From positions 1,699,317-1,763,316 of the forward strand of contig NZ_CP114588.1 of NCBI RefSeq assembly GCF_027286325.1: DNA of 64,000 nt, read 5' to 3'. Shown in pieces: positions 1 through 10,749 of this stretch. The notes under the pieces are model-generated. The model worked only from the letters and a program-made list of their open reading frames with translations. It was not told the DNA's origin and did no database searches. Position numbers and translations under genes: made by a program. Source of the DNA: Salinivibrio kushneri (GTDB lineage Bacteria > Pseudomonadota > Gammaproteobacteria > Enterobacterales > Vibrionaceae). Numbering within the stretch: the stretch's first letter is position 1; every line of letters begins with the position of its first letter.

Positions 1-13
1 GCTCCATCCCGCG
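1..13 (-). tRNA. tRNA-fMet(CAT), 5' end only
   Basis: These bases match the first 13 bases of the two complete initiator tRNA genes at 163-239 and 389-465. The gene is cut by the window edge, so the array continues to the left. Confidence 0.8.
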
Positions 14-49
14 TCCGTAACATCAATACTGCTTGATGTGGGCAAAACT

Positions 50-125
50 TGGAGCGACATACGAGGTTCGAACTCGTGACCTCGACCTTGGCAAGGTCGC
101 GCTCTACCAGCTGAGCTAATGTCGC
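50..125 (-). tRNA. tRNA-Gly(GCC)
   Basis: A 76-base cloverleaf on the minus strand with encoded CCA. The anticodon loop reads TTGCCAA, anticodon GCC. The D-arm AGCTCAGCTGGTAGAGC and the T-arm GAGTTCGAACCTC are standard. The same sequence recurs at 276-351 and 14485-14560. Confidence 0.95.
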
Positions 126-162
126 CTTATGCAATTAAGCGTTGCATAACGCTGTGTAAAAT

Positions 163-239
<77 letters not shown>

Positions 240-275
240 TCCGTAACATCAATACTGCTTGATGTGGGCAAAACT

Positions 276-351
276 TGGAGCGACATACGAGGTTCGAACT
301 CGTGACCTCGACCTTGGCAAGGTCGCGCTCTACCAGCTGAGCTAATGTCGC
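276..351 (-). tRNA. tRNA-Gly(GCC)
   Basis: Identical in sequence to the copy at 50-125, exactly 226 bp away; anticodon GCC, CCA encoded. Confidence 0.95.
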
Positions 352-388
352 TTTATGCAATTAAGCGTTGCATAACGCTGTGTAAAAT

Positions 389-465
<77 letters not shown>

Positions 466-493
466 TCCGAATTTTACTGTACTAAGAGAAACA

Positions 494-567
494 TGGAGGC
501 GCGTCCCGGAGTCGAACCGAGGTCCACGGATTTGCAATCCGCTGCATAGCCACTCTGCCAACGCGCC
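494..567 (-). tRNA. tRNA-Cys(GCA)
   Basis: A 74-base gene with encoded CCA; the anticodon loop ATTGCAAAT gives GCA. It is the promoter-proximal gene of the minus-strand operon. A second copy is at 14797-14870. Confidence 0.94.
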
Positions 568-599
568 TTGTCTTGGCTGCCTCTTGAGTACGGGGAGGC

Positions 600-627
600 A
601 TTCTACGGATTAACGTGATCGAGTCAA
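600..627 (-). promoter_or_regulatory. promoter of the left tRNA operon
   Basis: On the minus strand TTGACT (622-627) and TAGAAT (600-605) are separated by 16 bp and followed by a GC-rich stretch (GCCTCCCCG). This is the pattern of a strong, stringently controlled stable-RNA promoter. It lies about 33 bp before tRNA-Cys. Confidence 0.7.
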
Positions 628-2401
<1,774 letters not shown>

Positions 2402-2410
2402 CTCCCGAAA

Positions 2411-2437
2411 AAGCGGCGACCGTATAAGTCGCCGCTT
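2411..2437 (+). terminator. hairpin after aminopeptidase gene
   Basis: Stem AAGCGGCGAC / GTCGCCGCTT with a 7-base loop, 10 bp after the stop codon. No T-run follows, so termination strength is uncertain. Confidence 0.55.
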
Positions 2438-2525
2438 CTGAACGCTGATGGGGTCGAGTGTCGCTCATCTTTGTTTACTGACATGCTGATGCAGTGCTAG
2501 CACCATTCAGACCCTGCAAAATGCG

Positions 2526-3161
2526 TTAGTTATTTGAAGGATGGAGGAAGCGAAACGTGAGGTTAATACGTTCACCTACCGGCTTTTTCGTCTTGGGTAG
2601 GCTATGTTGCCAATGTGTTTGGGTCGTGCCTCTCATCACCAGTAACGATCCGTGATTCAATAAAACCTCACGCTTTTCTTGCCGTTTAGGATGACGAAAA
2701 AGAAAACGACGGCTCGCGCCCAAGCTGACAGAAGCAATCGTAGGTTGCTGCCCCAGCTCGGGCTCATCATCTCGGTGCCACCCCATGTAATCGCTGCCGC
2801 TGCGATAGCGATTTAACAGGACGGTGTTAAAGGAAGTCTGACACTGTGCCTCTACCCAGCCTTTGAGTTGGCGCAAAGGGTGAGTCCAAGCCAGCGGCTG
2901 AAGCGTTAGTCCACTGTAGGTATAAGGATAATCACCATACCATGCCAATAAACGTGGCTGCATCACGGTGCGGCCAAACAACGAAATCGGCAATTGTTGC
3001 CAGGGCGTTTGTGCGAGTAAGGTTGAGAACAATGAGTCTGAACACCCCGCTGATAACCACTCAGGCCACCAATCCACCTGAGCATCAGGCATGTCAGTGA
3101 TCGGCTGGCTATCAAACGCCACATCAGAAAAGAAACTTTGCTGCTCGGGAGAGCGAGCCAT
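2526..3161 (-). CDS. AlkB-like 2OG-Fe(II) dioxygenase
   Basis: Predicted oxidative demethylase of alkylated bases, using 2-oxoglutarate, oxygen and Fe(II). The product has 211 residues, the normal size of single-domain AlkB proteins. The iron triad is visible as His129 and Asp131 (WHRDD) and His186 (WQHSLPK); Arg198 in RINLTFR would hold 2-oxoglutarate. The segment LNRYRSGSDYMGWH resembles the substrate lid of the ALKBH2/ALKBH3 type more than E. coli AlkB. It lies 47 bp downstream of another 2OG oxygenase and is probably cotranscribed with it. Substrate (DNA, RNA or protein) cannot be told from the sequence. Confidence 0.87.
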   Translation of the reverse strand: MARSPEQQSFFSDVAFDSQPITDMPDAQVDWWPEWLSAGCSDSLFSTLLAQTPWQQLPISLFGRTVMQPRLLAWYGDYPYTYSGLTLQPLAWTHPLRQLKGWVEAQCQTSFNTVLLNRYRSGSDYMGWHRDDEPELGQQPTIASVSLGASRRFLFRHPKRQEKREVLLNHGSLLVMRGTTQTHWQHSLPKTKKPVGERINLTFRFLHPSNN

Positions 3162-3208
3162 ATAACACTGCCTCGTTGAATACTGTTAGACAATGAGTAT
3201 GGCTGTCG

Positions 3209-3817
3209 TTAGCGGATTGGATCAACTCGCTGACCGCTCATACCATTCAGTCGATACCACCCTGCAATACTAAAACGCTGTCTTTTTGCCGGAAGTACCT
3301 CATGGGGGAACGCTTCGGATAAAAACGTCACCAATCGTCCCGCTTTCGGCCATAGGGTTTGCCGATGACTACCGTCAGGGTTGTAAATGACGATTTCGCC
3401 CCCGTCTTGTTCAGACCAACCTTCATTAAGGTACAACACGGTGGTCACTTTACGGTTTGAGCGACCTTCGAAAGCATCATAATGTTTGGCATAAAAGTCA
3501 CCAGGGTTGTACTTGGCAAAATGCGCTTCATATTCAAACAGCCCCAAAAAAAGATGACGATTAAATGCCTGCTGAAGAACGGCCATTTTTGCTAATAATG
3601 CATCCACGGCAGGCTGGCGCCCGCGCTCTAACCAGTGAATTTTATCCCGGCGAATTTGCGTATTAGTATGCTGTTTTTGTTCGCGCCCAATAGTGGCTTG
3701 CGCCCATTGGGCGGGTAGGCATGCGTGCAAGTCATGCACTTCTTGCGCTGACAAAAACCCGTCACACACACTGAGTCCATGCGTCGCAATATCATCGATG
3801 ATAGCCAGGTTGATCAA
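3209..3817 (-). CDS. 2OG-Fe(II) oxygenase, prolyl-4-hydroxylase-like
   Basis: A 202-residue protein with the double-stranded beta-helix core of the P4Hc family. Fe(II) ligands are His112 and Asp114 (AKHYDAF) and His172 (FPHEVLP); Arg181 in KRQRFSIAGW is the expected 2-oxoglutarate anchor. The segment NRKVTTVLYLNEGW and the GGEIVIY strand are typical. The likely role is hydroxylation of a protein side chain, but the target is unknown. It is the first gene of an apparent two-gene operon with the AlkB-like oxygenase and is divergent from nothing close by; the next gene (puuB-like) is upstream on the same strand, about 120 bp away. Confidence 0.85.
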   Translation of the reverse strand: MINLAIIDDIATHGLSVCDGFLSAQEVHDLHACLPAQWAQATIGREQKQHTNTQIRRDKIHWLERGRQPAVDALLAKMAVLQQAFNRHLFLGLFEYEAHFAKYNPGDFYAKHYDAFEGRSNRKVTTVLYLNEGWSEQDGGEIVIYNPDGSHRQTLWPKAGRLVTFLSEAFPHEVLPAKRQRFSIAGWYRLNGMSGQRVDPIR

Positions 3818-3938
3818 ACACTTGTCTCCGCCTCAAAATGGAGACGTTACCTTACTGTGTTTAACCGGTAGGACAACATGTGTTATTTATCGTGACCATA
3901 AGCACAACTAATCGATAGCGTCATTCCCTCTCAAAATA

Positions 3939-5234
3939 TCAACCGAGCAAATCCTCGAGTTTTGCTTTCCAAATCGCGAGCGCCAGCGCTGGGCTACGGA
4001 GCATTTTTGGCGTGGGTATCCAGCCATGCTTTAGACGAGCAAATACATCAAAACGGCTGGCTTGGCCATCGATGGCCTCTGCAACCACCCGTCCCGCAAT
4101 ATTGGTTAACCCAACGCCATGCCCCGTATAACCATGTGCGGTATAAATATCATTGCCTAAATGCGCAATGTGCGGCATATAACTACGGGTCACGGCAAAC
4201 ATCCCGCCCCAGTGATAGTCCATCTTTACCTGGCTCAGTTGAGGGAAAACCTTAGTCATCCGACGGTGGAGCCGCTGCGCCGAATCCTTATACTCGTGAT
4301 TAAAGGGATGGTTGACGCCACCAAACAATAAGCGTCCATCGACCGTGGGACGGAAATAGTCTAAACAGTTGTTAAGATCGGACATCGCCATACGATTGGT
4401 AATTGGCATACGCTCACCGAGCGGTTCGGTAACCGCAATAAATGACGCAACGGGCAGAACCTTGGCTTGCGCTTGGCGGTGTAATCCCTCTAAATAGGCG
4501 TTACAGGCAAGCAAAACTCGGGGCGTATTCACTCGACCTTGAGGCGTGATCACCGCATGAGGCTGGCCTTTGACCAAACGTGTGGCAGGTGTGTGCTCAT
4601 AGATTCTCACCCCCATTTGCTTAGCCGCGCGGGCAAGTCCCAGCGTGTAGTTCAGGGTATGAATATGCGCACTGTTAGGGTCATATAACCCTCCGAGGTA
4701 TCGATCAGTATTAGCAACCTCCGCCACTTGCGCTTTGTCCCACCACTGGGCATCAGGGTACTGATAACGCCCTTGCTTTAATGCATGCCAGCTTTGCAGC
4801 TCCTTTTGCTGCGCGGAATTTAAAGCAAGCTCGATATAGCCCGGTTGAAAATCACAGTCAATCTGGTGATGCTGGATCCGTTCGCGAACGATATCGACCG
4901 CTTCCACCGACAAGTCCCACAACTGTTTGCCCCAAGCTTGCCCATAGGTCTCGTCAACTTCTCTCAGCCCAAGGCAATACCCCACGAGGCATTGGCCGCC
5001 ATTACGTCCGGAACCTCCCCACGCCACTGTTTGTGCGTCTAAAACGGTGACACTGTAGCCACGCTGTCGCAATTCAATGGCGGCGTTCAGGCCAGTTAAA
5101 CCCGCACCAATGATACAAACATCTGCCTCTTGTGTGCCTGCAAGTTCAGGAAATGACAGCGTTTGGTTTTGGGTTGCGACATAGTAATTTGTCGCCGCGT
5201 TGAAGTAATTATCAGGTCGAACAGTTTTGACCAT
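3939..5234 (-). CDS. puuB: FAD-dependent amine oxidase, gamma-glutamylputrescine oxidase type
   Basis: Member of the D-amino-acid oxidase (DAO) fold, resembling PuuB, which oxidises gamma-glutamylputrescine in putrescine breakdown. An N-terminal Rossmann motif (VCIIGAGLTGLNAA) is followed by GGSGRNGGQ and, near the C-terminus, GYTGHGVGLTNIAGR, both FAD-contacting regions in this family. The segment RIQHHQIDCDFQPG matches E. coli PuuB closely. With the ATG at 5234 the product is 431 residues (PuuB 426); an upstream TTG at 5261 would add nine residues but has no ribosome site. Divergent from potD, a polyamine-binding protein gene, which supports a polyamine role. Other puu genes are not in the window. 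Confidence 0.75.
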   Translation of the reverse strand: MVKTVRPDNYFNAATNYYVATQNQTLSFPELAGTQEADVCIIGAGLTGLNAAIELRQRGYSVTVLDAQTVAWGGSGRNGGQCLVGYCLGLREVDETYGQAWGKQLWDLSVEAVDIVRERIQHHQIDCDFQPGYIELALNSAQQKELQSWHALKQGRYQYPDAQWWDKAQVAEVANTDRYLGGLYDPNSAHIHTLNYTLGLARAAKQMGVRIYEHTPATRLVKGQPHAVITPQGRVNTPRVLLACNAYLEGLHRQAQAKVLPVASFIAVTEPLGERMPITNRMAMSDLNNCLDYFRPTVDGRLLFGGVNHPFNHEYKDSAQRLHRRMTKVFPQLSQVKMDYHWGGMFAVTRSYMPHIAHLGNDIYTAHGYTGHGVGLTNIAGRVVAEAIDGQASRFDVFARLKHGWIPTPKMLRSPALALAIWKAKLEDLLG

Positions 5235-5402
5235 GCTCTCAATGGTTACTCTTAGTATCAAAAAAGAAAGGGTATAAAAAAGCAGTCTCGTTTCGCGCCA
5301 TCACACGCTCAGAGGCGGCAAATATTGGCACTGTCCTCCCTCTCTGGCAAGCCATTATTCTCGTCACTTTACCCTACCATTTGGGGGAAATGACACTGGT
5401 TA

Positions 5403-5416
5403 TGCTAACGTTAGCA
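5403..5416. promoter_or_regulatory. 14-bp palindrome between puuB-like gene and potD
   Basis: TGCTAACGTTAGCA is a perfect inverted repeat. It lies about 40 bp upstream of the potD -35 element within the divergent promoter region, a typical place for an operator. No regulator gene is adjacent, so the binding protein is unknown. Confidence 0.4.
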
Positions 5417-5454
5417 AGGTATTGCACCCTATCAAGGTTGGTAAAAAAAACTCG

Positions 5455-5482
5455 TTGACACTAAGGTCAAGTACAATATGAT
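5455..5482 (+). promoter_or_regulatory. potD promoter
   Basis: TTGACA (5455-5460), 16-bp spacer, TATGAT (5477-5482). The start codon is 41 bp further on. A consensus -35 makes this a good sigma-70 candidate. Confidence 0.65.
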
Positions 5483-5522
5483 GCGCTCGACGTGTACTCG
5501 GCCAGCAAGCCATTGAAGGATC

Positions 5523-6572
5523 ATGACAATGACAAAAATTTCTCACGGAATCACCGCCACAACACTTGTGCTTTCAGCCGTCTTTGCAAGCGGCGTTCAT
5601 GCAGAAGATAAGGTACTCAACCTCTACAACTGGGCAGAATACATGCCAATGGACGTGATTGAAGCGTTCGAAGAGGAGTATCAAGTCGACGTAAATTACT
5701 CGACCTTTGAGAGTAATGAAGCCATGTATGCCAAGCTCAAACTCCTAAATAGCGAAGGCTACGATCTGGCATTTGCCTCAACCTATTTCATTGAGCGAAT
5801 GGTCAATGAAGAGATGCTCGCCAAAATTGATAAGAGCCAAATTAGCCATTTTAATCAATTGCGCCCAGGGCTACTGGGTCAGCCTTTTGACAAAAACAAT
5901 GACTATTCACTGCCGTATGTGTTTGGTGTTACTGGCATTAGTTACAACAGTGATTATGTCGATGGCAGTAAAGTGGCCAAGTGGGCTGACTTATGGCGCG
6001 ACGACTTCAACGGCCAAGTCATGCTATTGAATGATGTGCGTGATGTGTTTGGCATGGCGTTGAAAGCGCAAGGCCACAGCATTAACAGCACTGATGAAGC
6101 GGAAATTAAGCAAGCCTACGAATACCTACGTGAGTTACGTGACAATGTCGTGGTATATAACTCTGATGCGCCGCATGTACCGTTCGTGACCGGTGAAGTG
6201 AGCATTGGCCAACAGTGGAACGGCAATGCATACATGGCACAACAAGAAATCGAAGGCATTGAGTTCGTCTACCCACAAGAAGGGGCGATCTTATGGATGG
6301 ATAACTTTATCATCCCAAAAAACGCAGAACACAAGACCTTGGCACACCAGTTTATCGATTTTATGTATCGTCCTGAGAATCAGGCGAAATTGGTGGAAGA
6401 GTTTGGTTATCCAGCCCCGAATACCAACGCAGCTGAGTACCTAGAGGCCGAGCTAAAAGAGAACAGCACCATCTTCCCATCCGATGAAGCGGTTAACAAA
6501 GGTGAATTCACCAATGATGTCGGTGAAGCGGTGAAAATCTATCAAAAGTACTGGCAGATGTTGAAAAGCTAA
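5523..6572 (+). CDS. potD: periplasmic spermidine/putrescine-binding protein
   Basis: Solute-binding protein of the PotD/PotF family that delivers polyamines to an inner membrane ABC transporter. The product has 349 residues (E. coli PotD 348). A signal peptide covers about residues 1-27, ending VHA|EDK. The family pattern LNLYNWAEYMP at the mature N-terminus, the NDVRDVFGMALKAQGHS block and the tail VKIYQKYWQMLK are all present. The ribosome site GAAGGA precedes the ATG at 5523; a second ATG lies two codons later. No permease or ATPase gene follows: it ends in a strong terminator, so it must work with a transporter encoded elsewhere, as extra potD copies do in vibrios. Confidence 0.93.
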   Translation: MTMTKISHGITATTLVLSAVFASGVHAEDKVLNLYNWAEYMPMDVIEAFEEEYQVDVNYSTFESNEAMYAKLKLLNSEGYDLAFASTYFIERMVNEEMLAKIDKSQISHFNQLRPGLLGQPFDKNNDYSLPYVFGVTGISYNSDYVDGSKVAKWADLWRDDFNGQVMLLNDVRDVFGMALKAQGHSINSTDEAEIKQAYEYLRELRDNVVVYNSDAPHVPFVTGEVSIGQQWNGNAYMAQQEIEGIEFVYPQEGAILWMDNFIIPKNAEHKTLAHQFIDFMYRPENQAKLVEEFGYPAPNTNAAEYLEAELKENSTIFPSDEAVNKGEFTNDVGEAVKIYQKYWQMLKS

Positions 6573-6602
6573 TCGCGCGCGTCTGTGATAACAAACGGTA
6601 CC

Positions 6603-6626
6603 AAGGCCTCATAGGAGGCCTTTTTT
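6603..6626 (+). terminator. terminator after potD
   Basis: Stem AAGGCCTC / GAGGCCTT with loop ATAG, followed directly by a T-run. Confidence 0.85.
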
Positions 6627-6741
6627 ATTATCCAAGTCAGTAACCCACACTTATCGCTATTTTTAGTGAATGAGTTTTTGCTATGCTCAGACGTAAACGC
6701 GCATCACCCACTTAAATAACTGACGACAAGGACGTTACCCC

Positions 6742-7752
6742 ATGATTGACTTTCGCTCTGACACCGTGACCCAGCCCGATGCTTCCATGCGAGATGCTAT
6801 GGCTAACGCCCCTGTAGGCGATGATGTGTATGGCGACGACCCGAGCATTAACGCGCTGGAAACATGGGCGGCTGAACGACATGGTTTTGAAGCCGCACTC
6901 TTTACCGCCTCGGGTACCCAAGCCAATTTATTGGCCCTAATGGCGCATTGCGAGCGCGGTGATGAGTATTTGTGTGGTCAGCAAGCGCACAATTACAAAT
7001 ATGAAGCAGGCGGTGCTGCTGTACTGGGCTCGATTCAACCCCAGCCTATTGAGAATGAGTCAGATGGGACCTTATCTTTCGATAAAATCGCCGCGGCTAT
7101 CAAGCCTGATGATTTTCATTTTGCCCGTACTAAGTTGCTCAGCTTGGAAAATACCATTGGAGGCAAAGTGTTACCTTTGTCCTATTTAGCCAAAGCACGA
7201 ACATTTTGCGACCAACATCAACTGCAGCTACATCTTGATGGCGCTAGGGTTTACAACGCGGCTATCGCACTGGAGGTCGACATTAAGGCGATCAGTTGTC
7301 ACTTTGACTCGATGACGATTTGTCTATCCAAAGGGTTAGGCGCACCTGTCGGCTCACTGCTACTCGGCTCGAAAGCCCTGATTAGCAAAGCGCGACGTAT
7401 TCGTAAAATGTTAGGTGGCGGAATGCGTCAAGCGGGCATATTGGCTGTTGCCGGTTATAAAGCACTCACAGAAAACGTTGAACGCTTGGCGGAGGATCAC
7501 GCTAACGCGCATTACCTCGCCAGTGAGCTGGAAAAACTGAATGGTTTTTCCACCAGCGGCTATCCTGTGCAAACCAACATTGTTTATGTCGATGTGGCTG
7601 AAACAATCAATCGAACACGCCTGCAAATGCGACTGATGGAAAAAGAGGTTCGCGTCTCACTGTCCGGTAGTCCAGCCCGTTTGGTGACACACAAAGACAT
7701 CTGCCGCGCAGATATCGATACCCTGATTGCCGCGATTAAGGCATCTCACTAA
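6742..7752 (+). CDS. ltaE: low-specificity L-threonine aldolase
   Basis: PLP enzyme that splits L-threonine and L-allo-threonine to glycine and acetaldehyde. The product has 336 residues (E. coli LtaE 333). The N-terminus MIDFRSDTVTQP and the following GDDVYGDDPS are family signatures. The PLP lysine is in TICLSKGLGAPVGS, about residue 196. Further signatures are LHLDGARVYNAA and GGGMRQAGILA. It has its own upstream gap of 170 bp and is followed by a strong hairpin, so it is probably monocistronic. Confidence 0.94.
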   Translation: MIDFRSDTVTQPDASMRDAMANAPVGDDVYGDDPSINALETWAAERHGFEAALFTASGTQANLLALMAHCERGDEYLCGQQAHNYKYEAGGAAVLGSIQPQPIENESDGTLSFDKIAAAIKPDDFHFARTKLLSLENTIGGKVLPLSYLAKARTFCDQHQLQLHLDGARVYNAAIALEVDIKAISCHFDSMTICLSKGLGAPVGSLLLGSKALISKARRIRKMLGGGMRQAGILAVAGYKALTENVERLAEDHANAHYLASELEKLNGFSTSGYPVQTNIVYVDVAETINRTRLQMRLMEKEVRVSLSGSPARLVTHKDICRADIDTLIAAIKASH

Positions 7753-7770
7753 GCCGTTCCAACGCACAAT

Positions 7771-7797
7771 TGCACCGGGCCTAGCGGCCCGGATTGT
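7771..7797 (+). terminator. GC-rich hairpin after ltaE
   Basis: CCGGGCC (7775-7781) pairs with GGCCCGG (7786-7792) across a TAGC loop; flanking ACAAT/ATTGT can extend the stem. There is no T-run on either strand, so it may be a weak terminator or mRNA 3'-end stabiliser. Confidence 0.5.
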
Positions 7798-7925
7798 ACA
7801 TAAAACCACCACACAACTCAAAACTGTGACCCTATCGCTGCTTTCTCCACCAAGGTCACTAAAACAATCACTTACAGCCGCTACACTGAAGTCATCACCG
7901 ACAAAATGCCAATATGGGAAGCGCT

Positions 7926-10298
7926 ATGGCTATCACTCCGCTAAAAAGCGATTGTTTATACCGAGAGTCCAGCTTAAAGCACAGCGACATCACTTCAACC
8001 AAACACCTTGCGCCGCTCGACGAGATTGTGGGCCAAGATCGTGCACGTCACGCGGTTGAGTTCGCCATGTCCATCAAAGAGAAAGGCTATAACATCTATG
8101 CCATTGGTCAAAATGGACTTGGCAAACGCACCATGATGATGCGCTACCTCAACCAGCACTGGCAAAGTGAGTCACCCGTTTATGACTGGTGTTACGTCGC
8201 TAATTTTCATGAAGCGCGCTCCCCAGAAGTATTGAAGTTACCTGCCGGTAAAGGCAGTGAACTCAAAAAACACATTGAGCAACTGATGGGCAAACTGGCG
8301 AATGCCCTGCCTATGGCATTTAACAACGAAATGTATTACCAGCGTGCTGAAACACTGAAAAACCAGCTCACTGAGCGCCAACAAAGCGTGCTTCAGGGGT
8401 TGAGTGAAACAGCAGAAAAAAACAATGTGAGTTTGACCATCACCCCTCAAGGTGATTACCAATTTGTGGCACTAAACGGTGAGGAACCTCATACCGAAGA
8501 AACCTTTGATGCCCTCTCGCAAGACGAGCAGATGGCCTTTGGCAAAGTCATCGATAAGTTGGAGACGGAACTGCGCGGTATTGTTCGCCAACTTGGCGAA
8601 TGGGAGTCTGAGTACGCGGAAAAACAAAAAGCCTTGGATGAGGATATCGCCCAAGAAGTCATTGCCACTCAAATGGCGCCGCTTAAGAAAAACTTTGCTG
8701 ACTTGCCTGACATTTTAACCTTTTTAGACGCCATGCAAGCTGACATGCTTGAGCATCTTGATATTTTTCTTGAAGACAGCGAGGAACAAGCCGCACTGGC
8801 CTATGCCGCGCTAGACAAGAAGCTCCCTCGTCGTTACCAAATTAACGTATTGGTCAGCCAAGATGACACGAAAGCGCCGATCGTGGTGGAGGATAGCCCC
8901 AGCTACCATAATCTATTTGGTTATGTTGAGAATGCCACGTTTAAAGGCACGGTGTTTACCGACTTTTCCTTGATTCGTTCAGGCAGCCTTCACCGCGCTA
9001 ATGGCGGCGTGTTACTGATGGATGCCATTAAAGTCCTCGAGAAGCCCTATGTGTGGGATGGCATCAAGCGAGCCCTCAGTAGCCGCCAGTTAAGTGTTAG
9101 CGCTTTAGAGCGGGAAGTGACCTTAAGCGGGACTGTGTCTCTCGATCCGGCGCCGATCCCTCTTGATGTAAAAATCATTTTATTTGGCGACTATCAAACC
9201 TATCAGCTACTCCAACGCTACGATGCGGAGTTTATTGAGCTGTTTCGGGTCACCGCGGATTTTGAAGATGACATGCCGCGCACAGAGAGCACCGAGCAAC
9301 AATATGCCAAGTTCATTTCAAGCATTATTCATGACAGTCATCTTCTGCACTGCAGTCGCAGTGCCATTGCGCGAATTATTGAGCACAGTGCCCGCCAAGC
9401 TGACGATCAAAACCGTTTATCGCTACACTCCGCTGATATTGCCAACCTATTGCGTGAATCTAATTATTGGGCCAACCACGCCAACGCAAACAGTATTGGC
9501 GCCCTGCATGTAGAAAAAGCCCTCGCCAGCCGCAACATGCGCGTCAGCCGATTGCGTGACAGCATGATGCAGAATGTGGAAAACGGTGTCACACTTATCA
9601 ACACGCACGGCACGGCACTTGGTCAAATCAATGGCCTGTCGGTGCTAAGCACATCGGATTACAGCTTTGGCTTACCCAACCGAATCACCGCGACCACGGC
9701 GTTTGGAGAAGGCGAGGTGTTGGATATCGAGCGGAGTGTGAAACTCGGCGGCCGTATTCACTCGAAAGGAGTGATGATCTTATCGGCGTACCTGGCGAGC
9801 CTATTGGGAAAAACGGACACCATCCCGCTCAAAACCCACCTTACCTTTGAGCAATCATACGGCGGTGTGGATGGAGATAGTGCTTCCATGGCGGAGTTCT
9901 GCGCTATATTTTCTGCGATCACGGATGTACCACTTCGACAAGACATCGCTATTACTGGATCGATGAATCAGTTTGGTGAAGCGCAACCCATTGGTGGTGT
10001 GAATGAAAAAATCGAAGGTTTTTTTGATGTTTGCACCCTAAAAGGCCCGAGCAGCAACCAGGGAGTAATCATTCCTGTTGCTAATATACAGAACCTGATG
10101 CTCCGCAAAGATGTGGTACTCGCAGTAGAAAAAGGCGAGTTTCACGTGTACGCCGTTTCACATGTCAGTGACGCCCTTGCTTTATTAGCGGGACAGGCCG
10201 CAGGCTTTGGCCCTGATAGTGATAATGGGTCTGGACTGTTAGCCATCGCGGTCGAGAAACTGAATCACCAGCGAGCTGCACACAAGTCCCAACAGTAA
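7926..10298 (+). CDS. Lon-type ATP-dependent protease (LonB/YcbZ group)
   Basis: Predicted AAA+ serine protease related to Lon but lacking its N-terminal substrate domain. With the ATG at 7926 (GGGAAG four bases upstream) it has 790 residues. The N-terminal part holds a glycine-rich loop AIGQNGLGKRT, which is a variant of the Walker A motif. A long coiled-coil-like insertion follows, then GGVLLMDA (Walker B region). The C-terminal Lon protease domain has the Ser-Lys dyad at Ser652 (VDGDSAS) and Lys695 (GGVNEK), 43 residues apart as in E. coli Lon (679/722). So the protease site is intact; the degenerate P-loop makes ATP use less certain. Monocistronic with its own terminator. Confidence 0.87.
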   Translation: MAITPLKSDCLYRESSLKHSDITSTKHLAPLDEIVGQDRARHAVEFAMSIKEKGYNIYAIGQNGLGKRTMMMRYLNQHWQSESPVYDWCYVANFHEARSPEVLKLPAGKGSELKKHIEQLMGKLANALPMAFNNEMYYQRAETLKNQLTERQQSVLQGLSETAEKNNVSLTITPQGDYQFVALNGEEPHTEETFDALSQDEQMAFGKVIDKLETELRGIVRQLGEWESEYAEKQKALDEDIAQEVIATQMAPLKKNFADLPDILTFLDAMQADMLEHLDIFLEDSEEQAALAYAALDKKLPRRYQINVLVSQDDTKAPIVVEDSPSYHNLFGYVENATFKGTVFTDFSLIRSGSLHRANGGVLLMDAIKVLEKPYVWDGIKRALSSRQLSVSALEREVTLSGTVSLDPAPIPLDVKIILFGDYQTYQLLQRYDAEFIELFRVTADFEDDMPRTESTEQQYAKFISSIIHDSHLLHCSRSAIARIIEHSARQADDQNRLSLHSADIANLLRESNYWANHANANSIGALHVEKALASRNMRVSRLRDSMMQNVENGVTLINTHGTALGQINGLSVLSTSDYSFGLPNRITATTAFGEGEVLDIERSVKLGGRIHSKGVMILSAYLASLLGKTDTIPLKTHLTFEQSYGGVDGDSASMAEFCAIFSAITDVPLRQDIAITGSMNQFGEAQPIGGVNEKIEGFFDVCTLKGPSSNQGVIIPVANIQNLMLRKDVVLAVEKGEFHVYAVSHVSDALALLAGQAAGFGPDSDNGSGLLAIAVEKLNHQRAAHKSQQ

Positions 10299-10330
10299 CC
10301 AAAGCTCATCAGCCTAACCCATTATTGAAT

Positions 10331-10353
10331 GCGGCCAATCGGCCGCGTTTTTA
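10331..10353 (+). terminator. terminator after Lon-type gene
   Basis: Stem GCGGCC / GGCCGC, loop AATC, then GTTTTTATT. Confidence 0.75.
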
Positions 10354-10445
10354 TTCCGATGGCTTCACGGCACTCACTCATTATGCGCCATATCAACCCG
10401 TTGCTTTGTTGCGATGCAACTCACACTCTCCACTCGTGATTTAAC

Positions 10446-10459
10446 TTGATCCTACGCAA
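10446..10459. promoter_or_regulatory. possible FNR half-site upstream of feoA
   Basis: TTGATCCTACGCAA keeps one perfect half of the FNR consensus (TTGAT-4N-ATCAA) and a degenerate second half, 62 bp before feoA. Ferrous iron uptake is often activated by FNR without oxygen. An AT-rich stretch at 10492-10510 resembles a Fur box only weakly. Confidence 0.3.
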
Positions 10460-10521
10460 AAAACAGGGCCGTTTTTAAGCGTAATATGCAATGAAAACTA
10501 TTCTTATTTGGATCTCGCACT

Positions 10522-10749
10522 ATGAAACTGTCCACGCTTGGTCGCGGCCAATCCGCGCGTATCACCAGTGTCCATCATGTGCCTGCCTCTATCCGCCACC
10601 GCCTCGCGGTCATGGGCGTGATTCCAGGCACAGGCGTTGAGCTTGTCAGACGCGCCCCACTGGGTGATCCACTTCAAATTCGCCTCGATAGCGAACAACT
10701 GATCGTGCGTCGTGACGTCGCCAAACTGATTGACGTGGAGGTAATCTGA
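10522..10749 (+). CDS. feoA: ferrous iron transport protein FeoA
   Basis: Small cytoplasmic SH3-like protein of 75 residues needed for FeoB-dependent Fe(II) uptake. The pattern IRHRLAVMGVIPGTGVELVRRAPLGDPLQIRL is shared across FeoA proteins: a short helix followed by five beta strands. First gene of feoABC; its last base (10749) is also the first base of the feoB start codon, which points to translational coupling. Confidence 0.93.
   Translation: MKLSTLGRGQSARITSVHHVPASIRHRLAVMGVIPGTGVELVRRAPLGDPLQIRLDSEQLIVRRDVAKLIDVEVI

Noticed and set aside
10189..10199. GGGACAGGC inside the Lon-type gene
   Set aside because: Only nine bases match and the CAC end is missing; chance in a coding region.
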